Shown: positions 8,952-17,535 of the stretch, piece after piece
Position numbering within the stretch: position 1 is the first letter of the stretch
How the letters are laid out: every line of letters starts with the position of its first letter
Assembly (NCBI RefSeq): GCF_000308055.1
Contig: NZ_CAGY01000002.1
Location: forward strand, 1-64,000
Direction: 5' to 3'
Length of the DNA: 64,000 bases
From: Actinomyces sp. ph3
Lineage (GTDB): Bacteria; Actinomycetota; Actinomycetes; Actinomycetales; Actinomycetaceae
Made by a program: the position numbers and the translations under genes
The notes under the pieces: model-generated
Told to the model about the DNA's origin: nothing
Databases searched by the model: none
The model's input: only the letters and a program-made list of their open reading frames with translations

Positions 8952-9752
8952 TTAGCGCGAACGACGCAGGTAAATCCCCAGACCAATCACGCTTAAGCCC
9001 AGCATTCCCACAACGCTCGACCAGGTCATCGCATCGGGAGCCTTCGACAGGGCAACAGACTCGCTAAAGCCCGTCATTCCAACCATTTTCAGACCATCAG
9101 GAGAGCACACAAGCGTGTAGTCGCCAGCCTGCAGTCCCGAAACGGTCCACTGGTTCAAGGTGGACTGCATAGGATGCTCTCCCCCATCACTTCCACGAAG
9201 GAGGCACGAAGTTGCCTGTCCAGACGTCACCTGAACGACATAGCCGCCACTGGAATCCACACTCACGCTCTGGCCGCTGGAAACCTCACGAGCGCTGGCC
9301 TGCATCGCAGAAAAATCCGCACCAGACATTGCAATTCCAAAGAAAGTCGCGGGAGCAATGAGCACGGACATGACAATGCCCAGCACAATCACACCAATTC
9401 CACGCCGGCGCTTCTTTGCCGACTGACGAGCCTGCGCGGGAACGCCGATCTCCTCACCGCGCATCGGCTGGGCGGGTGGCGCATAGCCGAGTTTTCCGCC
9501 GGAAGTGCGCAGTTTGATACGTTGTTGTTCCCCTTCGCGAGGCAGCCTCCTGCCCGCCGGCGCCGACTCCCCTTCCCTCTCAGGTACAGCCTCGATCGAC
9601 GAGGCCTGCCGGGCCTGGGGTGCCCGCGCGGAGGTTACCGCGGGCTCGGCCTCGGAATAACGTTCAAAACGCGAGCCACGCGAGGGCAGAACCAGTTCAC
9701 CATACTGATCCCAGGGCACACCCCGCCCCGATCGCGATTCCTCAGCGCTCAT
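8952..9752 (-). CDS. Membrane protein of unknown function, third gene of the murT-gatD operon
   Basis: 266 aa. The N-terminal 110 residues are hydrophilic, charged and probably disordered, ending in a KKRRR cluster. A membrane helix follows (about 118-142), then a small extracellular domain of about 85 residues with two Cys (CLLRG and LVCSPDG, possibly a disulfide), and a second helix near the C-terminus (about 240-260) ending in RRSR. I do not recognise a family. It overlaps gatD by 11 bp (GGAG 4 nt before the ATG), so it is translationally coupled to the lipid II amidation genes. A role at the division or peptidoglycan site is inference from position only. Confidence 0.7.
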   Translation of the reverse strand: MSAEESRSGRGVPWDQYGELVLPSRGSRFERYSEAEPAVTSARAPQARQASSIEAVPEREGESAPAGRRLPREGEQQRIKLRTSGGKLGYAPPAQPMRGEEIGVPAQARQSAKKRRRGIGVIVLGIVMSVLIAPATFFGIAMSGADFSAMQASAREVSSGQSVSVDSSGGYVVQVTSGQATSCLLRGSDGGEHPMQSTLNQWTVSGLQAGDYTLVCSPDGLKMVGMTGFSESVALSKAPDAMTWSSVVGMLGLSVIGLGIYLRRSR

Positions 9753-10548
9753 GTCGCTCCAAACGCTCGCGGAGCTCTGGGCGCGAAATCGTTGCAGCTA
9801 GGCGTTCACGACGAAGTTCCGCAACGCCCGGGACCTCGAGAGGCTCAAGCTTGTGCCCCAAAGCACGCTCAAGCAAAAGGTCCGCAAGCTGGGGGTTGCG
9901 CGCAAGAACCGGCCCATGCAGGTAGGTCGCAATGATTGAGCCCTGAACAGCACCGTCGATACGCGGCACTTTGAGGGCGGCTTCATCTGGAGAAGAGCCC
10001 TGTTCATCAAAGCCTTCGGGAGGAAGAATCGAGTTCCCCTTTCCGAAAAGCACCTTCCCCAAAGGACGCGCATCGGGACCCAGCTGGCTTCCGCCACCGT
10101 GGTTTTCAAACCCTGTCAGCGGCTCAGAAAGTCCATCAATCTCGGGCTGAACAACAAGTTCGCCGATTGAACGCTTTCCCTGGGGGCGAGTCGTTAGATC
10201 CAAAAGACCCAGGCCCTCAACCTTACGATTGCGCGCATCCGTGTACCAGTGGCCCAAGATTTGAAGTGAAGCGCAGACGGCCAAAAGAGGCCTACCCGCT
10301 GCTACAGCATTCTTCAAACCGGGATCGGCAGTGAAAGTCTCGACCGCAAGTTCCTGGGCTGCGTCTTCACCGCCACCGAGTGTGTAGATATCGAGATCAT
10401 CGGGAATCGCATCACCAACACCGACATACTGAATCTGGGCATCAAAGCCACGCCGACGCGCGCGCTCCGCGAGCACCAGGGCGTTGCCACCGTCCGCGTA
10501 GGTCCCCAAGACCTCGGGGAGAAGAACGCCAATTCGCAGTGCACTCAT
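9742..10548 (-). CDS. gatD: Lipid II isoglutaminyl synthase, glutamine amidotransferase subunit GatD
   Basis: A 268-aa class I (CobB/CobQ-like) glutaminase. It releases ammonia from glutamine for MurT to amidate D-Glu at position 2 of the lipid II stem peptide. The nucleophile is Cys92 (LLAVCASLQILG) and the catalytic His is His211 (TYLHGPVLARNP); the third residue of the triad is supplied by MurT in this family. The start ATG overlaps the murT stop (ATGA), giving strict coupling. Confidence 0.93.
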   Translation of the reverse strand: MSALRIGVLLPEVLGTYADGGNALVLAERARRRGFDAQIQYVGVGDAIPDDLDIYTLGGGEDAAQELAVETFTADPGLKNAVAAGRPLLAVCASLQILGHWYTDARNRKVEGLGLLDLTTRPQGKRSIGELVVQPEIDGLSEPLTGFENHGGGSQLGPDARPLGKVLFGKGNSILPPEGFDEQGSSPDEAALKVPRIDGAVQGSIIATYLHGPVLARNPQLADLLLERALGHKLEPLEVPGVAELRRERLAATISRPELRERLERHER

Positions 10549-11858
10549 TCTGCTTCCTCCGCTTGACGATGAGAATCCAATACCCGCTTAAAATCACGCA
10601 AAGCCGTGTAGTTGAGAAGAATTTCAACCCTGCCCGGTACGCACGATTGCAGCGCATCCATTGGCAGCGGGAAAAGTTCACAGTGGACGCCCGCATATTC
10701 CAATCGAACCGCGAGGTCTGCACCGCGCTCACCACAGGCATAAACCTTGCGATGTGGGGCACCAAGCACTGAGAAATCCACATCCCACAGCCAGGACAGG
10801 TCTTGCCCGTCAGCAACCTGGCCGTTGATCGCGACAATCACCTGATCAACACCGGGGTCAATCATGTACATGGCTTCCTGCCAGCCAGCGGGGTTCTTTG
10901 CCAACATGAGTCGCGCCAGTCGGCCGTGGATTTCGTAAGTCGAATAGCGGCCTGCAACCTCAACGACTTCGGACATTGCGCGGCACGCGGCCTGCGGGTC
11001 CACGCCCATCGCAACGGCCGCAGCCAGTGCCTCGAGCGCATTGGACAAATTGGCGCGCCCCGGCAGTGAGAGCCGCAAAGGAATTCGCAAACCATCCTTA
11101 CGACAGGCAGTCGCACTGGGGTGGGAAGGATCGGAAAGGTCCTCGTCTTCCAGCCACCACAGAGGATCGGGGCGACGATACTGGTCCAAACCTTCGTCCG
11201 AAGAAGAGGCCGTCAAAGGAACGACTCGCCAAGAATCATCGGAGTGGATGACGCGCCCGCCGCGTGGGAAGGCAGTCGAATCCCCCATCCATGCGTGTCC
11301 GGCAGCAACCCACTGAACATTGGGGCTATCCCAGGCTGCCGAGGCAACCAGCGGATCATCACAGTTCGCAATCACAACGGCATTGGGATGTTCATTGACC
11401 GCCTTTCGCAGGCGACGCTCAACAGCTCCGATCTCGCCGACTCGGTCCAGCTGATCTCGTGAAAGGTTCAGCAAAACCATGGCCTGTGGATCCACAAAAC
11501 GCGACACCGTGGGCATGTGCATCTCGTCAACTTCGAGCGCGGCAAGCGGGGCATCCGAACGCATGAGTGCGGTGGTGATTCCCGGGGTCATATTGTCGCC
11601 ATTTGTATTGGAGGCAACGTGGCCAATCGAAAAGAGCGCAGCACGAAGCAGGCGGGTCGTTGTTGACTTTCCGTTGGTACCAGAAACGACAACACTTCGG
11701 CGATTCTTTGCCAATTCTGCGAGCAAATTCGGGTCAAGCTTCAGCGCTACTTTGCCGCCGATCATTCCACCCGAACCGCGTCCAAGACGGCGAGAGGCCC
11801 AGCTGGCCCCCTTCCCCGCTGCTACTGCTACGCGCGAACGTAAAGTCAATGAAGTCAT
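10545..11858 (-). CDS. murT: Lipid II isoglutaminyl synthase, Mur-ligase subunit MurT
   Basis: A 437-aa Mur-ligase-like ATPase that forms a complex with GatD. The P-loop is GTNGKST (residues 60-66), the central Mur domain includes NLSRDQLDR, and the C-terminal DUF1727 domain holds VIVAIN...ADGxDxSWxWDVDF with the Asp that completes the GatD triad. Oddity: the four-Cys zinc ribbon normally inserted in the middle domain (CPxCG...CPxCG) is absent. The corresponding stretch, residues 200-262, has a single Cys (252). TAGTGT lies 7 nt before the ATG and there is no Shine-Dalgarno: probably leaderless. It is the first gene of a three-gene operon. Confidence 0.93.
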   Translation of the reverse strand: MTSLTLRSRVAVAAGKGASWASRRLGRGSGGMIGGKVALKLDPNLLAELAKNRRSVVVSGTNGKSTTTRLLRAALFSIGHVASNTNGDNMTPGITTALMRSDAPLAALEVDEMHMPTVSRFVDPQAMVLLNLSRDQLDRVGEIGAVERRLRKAVNEHPNAVVIANCDDPLVASAAWDSPNVQWVAAGHAWMGDSTAFPRGGRVIHSDDSWRVVPLTASSSDEGLDQYRRPDPLWWLEDEDLSDPSHPSATACRKDGLRIPLRLSLPGRANLSNALEALAAAVAMGVDPQAACRAMSEVVEVAGRYSTYEIHGRLARLMLAKNPAGWQEAMYMIDPGVDQVIVAINGQVADGQDLSWLWDVDFSVLGAPHRKVYACGERGADLAVRLEYAGVHCELFPLPMDALQSCVPGRVEILLNYTALRDFKRVLDSHRQAEEAE

Positions 11859-11944
11859 GGAACCTACACTACATTGATTGCTTCATAGCTTCTCCATAGC
11901 TTGGACATAATTCGTACAGATCAGCTGTGGGCAAAGTTAGTGTC

Positions 11945-12523
11945 ATGAACACGAACGCAGCACTCCAGACGCAGGGTCAGACCGCCACGGCATTCGCTTC
12001 CGCCCTCAGCGCGAAGCTTGTCGACACGATCCGCACCAATGCGCGCGTCCTGCGCTACCTGGCCTCGTCGCTGTCCTCAACCGCGCTGGACTACACGATG
12101 CTGCTCATCCTGAACGCAACCATCGGCGGAGTCTTCCTGCCGGTCGCACTGGCCAGGGTCTCCTCGTGTTCTCTGAACTTCGCTCTGAACCGGAAGGTCT
12201 TCAACGCTCGCGGTGGAATTGTTGCGACAGCAATCCGCTACGCGATCATGGCTGCAAGCGTGATGACCATGTCCTACCTGATGATCCAGGCTCTGGTGTC
12301 AGCCGGCATGGCTCTGTGGATGGCCTCTTTAGCCGCGAACACTTCGCTCTTCATCGTCAACTACCTAGGCCAGAACTTCTTCGTCTTCGGCACCTTGGCC
12401 GACCTTCGCGCCTCAATTTCCGAGGCCGTGGCCGGGCTGCAGCAGGCAGCAACGCGGGCGACCGGTATCCTTTCGTCGATGCTTGCGCGGATCGCTGGAC
12501 GGGATCTGGTCTTAGCTGCCTGA
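11945..12523 (+). CDS. GtrA-like membrane protein
   Basis: A 192-aa protein with four membrane helices (about 40-145) of the GtrA family, thought to help move polyprenol-phosphate-linked sugars across the membrane. The conserved SxNFxLNRxxVF segment appears as SLNFALNRKVF, and NYLGQNFFVF is the last helix edge. It is closely similar to the GtrA half of the GT2-GtrA fusion at 21931-23157, and its opening residues (MNTN) match those of the gene before that fusion. The ATG at 11945 is preferred over the GTG at 11927; no Shine-Dalgarno, with CAAAGT 7 nt upstream. It stands alone, without a glycosyltransferase next to it. Confidence 0.85.
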   Translation: MNTNAALQTQGQTATAFASALSAKLVDTIRTNARVLRYLASSLSSTALDYTMLLILNATIGGVFLPVALARVSSCSLNFALNRKVFNARGGIVATAIRYAIMAASVMTMSYLMIQALVSAGMALWMASLAANTSLFIVNYLGQNFFVFGTLADLRASISEAVAGLQQAATRATGILSSMLARIAGRDLVLAA

Positions 12524-12538
12524 AAATTGGGAGCGAAA

Positions 12539-12564
12539 AGGGGAGGCATTTTCATGCCTCCCCT
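12539..12564 (-). terminator. Terminator between gtrA-like gene and hspR
   Basis: A perfect 11-bp stem (12539-12549 with 12554-12564), loop TTTC, followed on the minus strand by TTTTCG. It ends the dnaK-grpE-dnaJ-hspR transcript and can also serve the convergent gtrA-like gene. A second 7-bp inverted repeat (12576-12582 with 12590-12596) lies between it and the hspR stop. Confidence 0.8.
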
Positions 12565-12603
12565 CACTCACTCCACCTCGAGGACATCGCTCGAGGGGGT
12601 GTG

Positions 12604-13128
12604 TTATCCCGAAACCACAACGGTTCCTTCGATGACTCGAACTCCTTCGGGCGATGCTTCAATAAGCGCCCGAACGCGCTGGTTGCCAGCAGGCCGCCAC
12701 GTTACGAGGCCTCGGTCCCTGACGGGTACCATGCCGCCGCGTCGAGATTCTTCGCTGCGACGTGCATGCGCACGGCGCATGGGGCGAATCTGACCGTCTG
12801 GGCTTGCCACGAATACTCGGTCGAAGACGGGTTCGAATTCTTCGACCCGCTCAGCCAAGGCATCGCGCTGTTCTCGCAGGCGATCAACTTCGTCCTCCAG
12901 CTCCATGATTCGCTGGATACCGGCCAAGTTGATTCCCTCATCTTGGCTCAGGCGCTGAATCTCCTTCAAACGCTCGACATCGCGTCGGGTGTAACGCCGC
13001 CCGCGTCCCTTCGTACGAAGGGGTGTCACCAGGCCAATCCGATCGTATTGACGCAAGGTTTGCGGGTGCATTCCCGCGAGCTGTGCGGCAACGGAAATCA
13101 CGAAGGTTACTTCATCTTGATGTCCCAT
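12604..13128 (-). CDS. hspR: HspR, MerR-type heat-shock repressor
   Basis: A 174-aa MerR-family repressor of the heat-shock genes. The winged helix is diagnostic: FVISVAAQLAGMHPQTLRQYDRIGLV near the start, then RGRRYTRRDV. A coiled-coil dimer helix follows (about 85-105), then a basic tail. It binds HAIR sites, three of which are in this window (clpB and two at dnaK), and acts with DnaK as co-repressor in known actinobacteria, which gives autoregulation of this operon. The ATG at 13128 overlaps the dnaJ stop (TGATG); a GTG one codon earlier is equally possible. Confidence 0.95.
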   Translation of the reverse strand: MGHQDEVTFVISVAAQLAGMHPQTLRQYDRIGLVTPLRTKGRGRRYTRRDVERLKEIQRLSQDEGINLAGIQRIMELEDEVDRLREQRDALAERVEEFEPVFDRVFVASPDGQIRPMRRAHARRSEESRRGGMVPVRDRGLVTWRPAGNQRVRALIEASPEGVRVIEGTVVVSG

Positions 13129-14174
13129 CACGCACTCACCTTCTTCACGAGTTCTGCGCGCGGATCGCTCTGATCAAGCGAGTCCACTAGCGATTTGATC
13201 GAATCCAGCTGCTCAGGGGTGAGATCCTTGGGGACCACCACACTGATGGTTGCCAAGAGGTCGCCCGTCCCCTTCTTCGTGGCCACGCCGCGCCCCTTCA
13301 GGCGCAGGGTGCGACCGGAATCGGAGCCGGCAGGAACCTTGACGGTAACGGTCGAACCATCGATCAGGGGGAGCTCAACATTGGCACCCAGCGTGGCCTC
13401 GGCAAAGGTCACGGGAAGGGTCATACGAAGGTCATTTCCCTCGCGGCTGTAGACCGGATCCTCCTCGACGTGGATCGTGACGATCAGATCGCCAGCGCTC
13501 CCGCCATTGATCGAGGCCTTCCCCTTGCCGCGCAAACGCACGCTCTGGCCGTCCTTGATTCCCTTGGGAACCTTGACGGTCATAGGCTTGCCGGAGACAG
13601 CCAACTTGATGTTGACTCCGCTCAGGCTTTGCTTGAGCGTGATGCGCGTCGAGGCATGCAAGTCTTCACCCTTTTGGGGTGCTTGCTGGTAGGGCGAACC
13701 GTGTGCTCCGCCGAAGTCACCGAATTGAGAGGCACCAGCGAAGGGCGAGGACCCTCGCGAAGAGCCGCCACCGAAACCGCCGAATGCACCGAGGATGTCG
13801 TCGAGGTTGAAACCTGCGCCGCTACCACTGGTGGAGAAACGAACATTTCCGCCGTTTCCGCCGCCGAAAGCACCGAAGATATCTTCGAAGTTCACGCCGG
13901 ATGCTCCGCCGCCACCGGCACCTCCGCGGAAACCGCCGGCGCCCATCGCGCGAATCGCATCGTATTGCTGGCGCTGCTCAGGATTGGACAGGACCGTGTA
14001 GGCCTCGCCAATTTCCTTGAAGCGTTCTTCAGCTTCGGGGTTCCCCTTGTTCTGGTCGGGGTGCCAGGTGCGCGCAAGTTTGCGGTAGGCCTTCTTAATT
14101 GTGGCCTCATCAGCATCCTTGCTTACGCCAAGAACCTTGTAAAAATCCTTTTGGAGCCAATCTTCTCCACTCAC
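13128..14174 (-). CDS. dnaJ: DnaJ-type co-chaperone without zinc finger (CbpA-like)
   Basis: A 348-aa J-protein stimulating DnaK ATPase. J-domain 8-75 with HPD at 38-40; a long Gly/Phe-rich region (about 77-165); then two beta-sandwich substrate domains. The protein contains no cysteine, so the four CxxCxGxG zinc modules of classical DnaJ are missing: this is a type II (CbpA-like) protein although it sits in the dnaK operon. GTG start at 14174 with AAGGAGGTGA upstream; 45 bp after grpE. Confidence 0.93.
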   Translation of the reverse strand: MSGEDWLQKDFYKVLGVSKDADEATIKKAYRKLARTWHPDQNKGNPEAEERFKEIGEAYTVLSNPEQRQQYDAIRAMGAGGFRGGAGGGGASGVNFEDIFGAFGGGNGGNVRFSTSGSGAGFNLDDILGAFGGFGGGSSRGSSPFAGASQFGDFGGAHGSPYQQAPQKGEDLHASTRITLKQSLSGVNIKLAVSGKPMTVKVPKGIKDGQSVRLRGKGKASINGGSAGDLIVTIHVEEDPVYSREGNDLRMTLPVTFAEATLGANVELPLIDGSTVTVKVPAGSDSGRTLRLKGRGVATKKGTGDLLATISVVVPKDLTPEQLDSIKSLVDSLDQSDPRAELVKKVSA

Positions 14175-14219
14175 TGCGCGTCACCTCCTTTTTTGACTCT
14201 GCAGTTCGTTGAATGTTCC

Positions 14220-14873
14220 TTATTCAGGGTTGTACACCAGGACTTTCGCCGCGCGGATAATGGTGTCTCCGCGACGATATCCAGATTGCAAGACCTGTCC
14301 CAAGACCGGATGGTCCACGTCGGGATTGGGCTGAGCCATGAGCGCTTCGTGGAGCATGGGGTCAAAATCGTCCCCTTCATCTCCGAAACGTTCCAGCTCG
14401 AAGCGCGTCCGAAGCGTGTCTTCAAGCTTGTTCGCGATCGAGGCAAAGGGACCGTCATTGAGATCCCCGTGCTTGCGCGCAGCCTCAATATCATCCAAGA
14501 CACCGATCATGGCTTCCAGCACCTGGTCGCGTCCGGACTGGACGTGGCCGGCGACGGATTCCTTGGAACGGCGAACAAAGTTCGAATATTCCTGGTTCAG
14601 GTTGTACAGGTCTGCGTGGGCGCGGGCGAGCTTTTCTTCTACCTGCGCCACTTGGTCGAGAGCCTTGGACAGCTCACTGTCTTCCAGCTGCTCTTCGAAG
14701 TCCGACATGTCGACCTCGCCCGTTTCCTTGCCCTGAGCGCTTGCCGAGGCCGCGGTTGCGTCTGCAGCTGCACCCTCTTGAGCGTGGGGCTGGGCGTCGC
14801 CCGGGGTGGCCGGCTGAGAGCCGACCACCGGATCCTGGGCGTCGTCGGAAGTGTTCGTGGGCTCGATGCTCAC
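14220..14873 (-). CDS. grpE: GrpE nucleotide exchange factor
   Basis: 217 aa. A disordered acidic/Ala-rich N-terminus (1-65) is followed by a long dimerising helix (about 65-125; [22 protein letters not shown]) and the beta domain ending in the family signature [20 protein letters not shown]. It releases ADP from DnaK and acts as a thermosensor. The start overlaps the dnaK stop by 4 bp (ATGA). Confidence 0.95.
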   Translation of the reverse strand: MSIEPTNTSDDAQDPVVGSQPATPGDAQPHAQEGAAADATAASASAQGKETGEVDMSDFEEQLEDSELSKALDQVAQVEEKLARAHADLYNLNQEYSNFVRRSKESVAGHVQSGRDQVLEAMIGVLDDIEAARKHGDLNDGPFASIANKLEDTLRTRFELERFGDEGDDFDPMLHEALMAQPNPDVDHPVLGQVLQSGYRRGDTIIRAAKVLVYNPE

Positions 14874-16726
14874 TTGTCGTCCTCATCCACAACTTCGGCG
14901 TCGATGACGTCGTCATCGGAGGAAGAGGAGGACTCCTGCGAAGCACCTGCCTCAGCGGCGGCCTGAGCTGCCTGAGCGTTCTGGTAGACCTCCTGGCCGA
15001 TCTTCATCGCGGACTGGTTGAGCTTCTCAACGGAGCTCTTCACAGCCTCGATGTCGCTGCCCTTGAGGGCTTCCTTCACGGCGTCAAGGTCACCCTGGAC
15101 TTCCTGGCGGGTCGCTTCGGAGACCTTGTCGGCGTCTTCCTTCAGGGTCTTCTCGATGGTGTAGACCAGCTGCTCTGCGGAGTTACGAATCTCAAGCTCC
15201 TCGCGGCGCTTCTTATCGTCCTCTTCGTGCTGAGCGGCCTCGTTGACCATGCGATCGATCTCTTCCTTGCTCAAGGCACTACCACCGGTGATGGTCACCG
15301 AGGTTTCCTTGCCGGTTCCAAGATCCTTCGCGGAGACGTGAACGATACCGTTCGCGTCGATGTCGAAGGTGACTTCGATCTGAGGAACGCCACGCGGTGC
15401 GGGAGCAATTCCGGAGAGTTCGAAGTTACCGAGCAGCTTGTTGTCAGCGGTGAACTGACGCTCGCCCTGGAAGACCTGGACCAGAACGGAGGTCTGGCCG
15501 TCGGCAGCGGTCGAGTAGACGCGCGATGCCTTGGTCGGGATTGCGGTGTTGCGCTCGATGACCTTGTCCATGACGCCGCCCATGGTCTCAATGCCCAGGG
15601 ACAGAGGGGTCACGTCGATCAGCAGAACGTCCTTACGGTCACCCTGGATGACGCCAGCCTGCAGGGCTGCGCCAACTGCGACGACCTCATCGGGGTTCAC
15701 GCCCTTGTTGGGCTCGCGGCCACCGGTGAGCTTCTTCACGAGCTCGGCAACGGCGGGCATACGAGTGGAGCCACCGACCAGGACGACGTGGTCGATCTCG
15801 CTGACGGAGATGCCGGCGTCCTTGATGACCTTCTCGAAGGGAGCCTTCGTGCGCTCAAGCAGATCCGAGGTCATTTCCTCGAACTTTGCGCGGGTGAGGG
15901 TCTCATCCAAGTGAACGGGGCCATCAGCAGTGACCGAGAGGTACTGCAGCGAAATGTTTGTGCTCATTGCGCTGGACAGTTCCTTCTTTGCCTGCTCGGC
16001 TGCTGCACGCAGACGCTGAAGTGCGACCGGATCCTTGGAGAGGTCAGCGCCGCTCTTAGCCTTCACCTGCTCAATCAGCCAGTCAACGATGCGCTGATCC
16101 CAGTCATCGCCACCCAGGCGGTTGTCGCCTGCGGTTGCGCGGACCTGAATGGTGGAGAAGCCGTCGTCATCCTTGCCGATTTCCAGCAGGGAGACGTCGA
16201 AGGTACCGCCACCGAGGTCGAAGACCAGAATGAGCTCATCTTCCTTGCCCTTTTCGAGGCCGTAGGCCAGTGCCGCAGCGGTCGGCTCGTTGATGATACG
16301 CAGGACGTTCAGGCCTGCGATCTGGCCGGCATCCTTGGTTGCCTGGCGCTCTGCATCGTTGAAGTACGCAGGAACGGTGATGACCGCGTCGGTAACGGGC
16401 TCACCGAGGTACTCTTCCGCATCCCTCTTGAGCTTGGAGAGGATGCGTGCGGAGATCTCCTGTGCGGTGTACTTCTTGTCGTCAATGTTGACAGTCCAGT
16501 CAGTGCCCATGTGGCGCTTGACCGAAGAGATGGTGCGATCAACATTCGTGACCGCCTGACGCTTGGCGATCTCGCCAACCAGGACCTCGCCGGTCTTGGA
16601 GAAAGCAACGACCGAGGGGGTCGTACGTGTACCTTCTGCGTTCGCAATGATTGTGGGTTCTCCGCCTTCAAGTACTGCGATTGCGGAGTTAGTGGTGCCG
16701 AGGTCAATACCTACTGCGCGTCCCAT
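14870..16726 (-). CDS. dnaK: DnaK (Hsp70) chaperone
   Basis: A 618-aa Hsp70. The actin-like ATPase domain carries IDLGTTNS near the start, [16 protein letters not shown] and [12 protein letters not shown]. The interdomain linker is [13 protein letters not shown], followed by the substrate-binding beta domain, helical lid and an acidic [15 protein letters not shown] end. First gene of dnaK-grpE-dnaJ-hspR. The start ATG is preceded by AAAGGAAAAACTT. Two HAIR operators lie 104-186 bp upstream, so expression should be HspR-repressed and heat-induced. Confidence 0.98.
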   Translation of the reverse strand: MGRAVGIDLGTTNSAIAVLEGGEPTIIANAEGTRTTPSVVAFSKTGEVLVGEIAKRQAVTNVDRTISSVKRHMGTDWTVNIDDKKYTAQEISARILSKLKRDAEEYLGEPVTDAVITVPAYFNDAERQATKDAGQIAGLNVLRIINEPTAAALAYGLEKGKEDELILVFDLGGGTFDVSLLEIGKDDDGFSTIQVRATAGDNRLGGDDWDQRIVDWLIEQVKAKSGADLSKDPVALQRLRAAAEQAKKELSSAMSTNISLQYLSVTADGPVHLDETLTRAKFEEMTSDLLERTKAPFEKVIKDAGISVSEIDHVVLVGGSTRMPAVAELVKKLTGGREPNKGVNPDEVVAVGAALQAGVIQGDRKDVLLIDVTPLSLGIETMGGVMDKVIERNTAIPTKASRVYSTAADGQTSVLVQVFQGERQFTADNKLLGNFELSGIAPAPRGVPQIEVTFDIDANGIVHVSAKDLGTGKETSVTITGGSALSKEEIDRMVNEAAQHEEDDKKRREELEIRNSAEQLVYTIEKTLKEDADKVSEATRQEVQGDLDAVKEALKGSDIEAVKSSVEKLNQSAMKIGQEVYQNAQAAQAAAEAGASQESSSSSDDDVIDAEVVDEDDK

Positions 16727-16829
16727 AAGTTTTTCCTTTCATCAAAGCGTGGTGGAAATTGTCGCCGAGGCGATGCCGCGCTTTGTACGTCTTCTGTTGT
16801 GGTGGCCGGGGTTTCGACCTTCAGACCAC

Positions 16830-16850
16830 CTTGAGTCTGTTGCACTCAAG
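16830..16850. promoter_or_regulatory. HAIR operator 1 of the dnaK operon
   Basis: CTTGAGT-N7-ACTCAAG, a perfect match to the HspR inverted repeat, 104-124 bp upstream of the dnaK ATG. Confidence 0.95.
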
Positions 16851-16891
16851 TTTACGGATCGACTACCAGGCCCGCAAGCCCTACATCAAAA

Positions 16892-16912
16892 CTTGAGTCT
16901 GACATACTCAAC
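16892..16912. promoter_or_regulatory. HAIR operator 2 of the dnaK operon
   Basis: CTTGAGT-N7-ACTCAAC, one mismatch to consensus, with centres 62 bp (about six helical turns) from operator 1. That spacing would place two HspR dimers on the same face of the helix. Confidence 0.9.
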
Positions 16913-16977
16913 TTATTTCGAGGGGTTTTATTCCCCAATTTCCAAAATAACTTTCTAAGAATTGACAGCCCCGCCAA

Positions 16978-17433
16978 TTACCATTGAAAATCCGCGGAAA
17001 AATCGGAATTCATTCCACGAAATTTCTCCATATCCCGACGCTCTTTCTTAGTCGGACGCCCACTACCGCGTTCTCGCTGGGCGAAGGCGACCCCCAGCCG
17101 AGGCCTCGGCTCACTGAGATCCTCGTAGCACAGTTTCGCGAAGGGATAACCCAGTCGTTTCGCAAGGAGCTTGCGAACGATAAGAACACGGTCAAAGCCC
17201 TCTACTCGCAGACGAACTTCATCGCCCACGCGCACTTTCTGCGCAGCCTTCACCGATTCACCGTTAATTTTCACGTGACCGGCACGAGCAGCTGAGGTTG
17301 CCTGCGAACGTGACTTCACGTGGCGGGTTGCCCACAGCCATGTATCGATACGCATGGTTTCGCCCGCCGCGAGCGCACCCACGGGAACCTCCGTCGGTTC
17401 GTTGGACACGCGATCAGTCGGGTTCTCAGTCAT
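16978..17433 (-). CDS. S4-domain RNA-binding protein (Hsp15-like)
   Basis: 151 aa. An S4 RNA-binding domain starts at MRIDTWLWATRHVKSRSQA (about residues 27-45) and continues through AGHVKINGE and VRVGDEVRL, as in heat-shock protein 15, which binds stalled 50S subunits carrying nascent peptide. The C-terminal half is basic (RGSGRPTKKERRDMEKF), as in the family. The ATG at 17433 adds about 26 unstructured residues; a start at the internal ATG (MRIDTW) is possible. It is transcribed away from the dnaK HAIR region, so heat control is not evident from sequence. Confidence 0.85.
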   Translation of the reverse strand: MTENPTDRVSNEPTEVPVGALAAGETMRIDTWLWATRHVKSRSQATSAARAGHVKINGESVKAAQKVRVGDEVRLRVEGFDRVLIVRKLLAKRLGYPFAKLCYEDLSEPRPRLGVAFAQRERGSGRPTKKERRDMEKFRGMNSDFSADFQW

Positions 17434-17535
17434 GGCGAAATCTTAACGCCACCAAGGCCGAACACATTCCCTCACTTACGCTCAACAGACCTATTCGTTG
17501 TGGCGAAGACACTTCCAAGATGCCAAGATGAAGCG

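Noticed and set aside
13470-16834. 498- and 697-codon frames on the + strand opposite dnaJ, grpE and dnaK
   Set aside because: Antisense shadows of well-defined genes; no independent start signals, and they cross several real gene boundaries.
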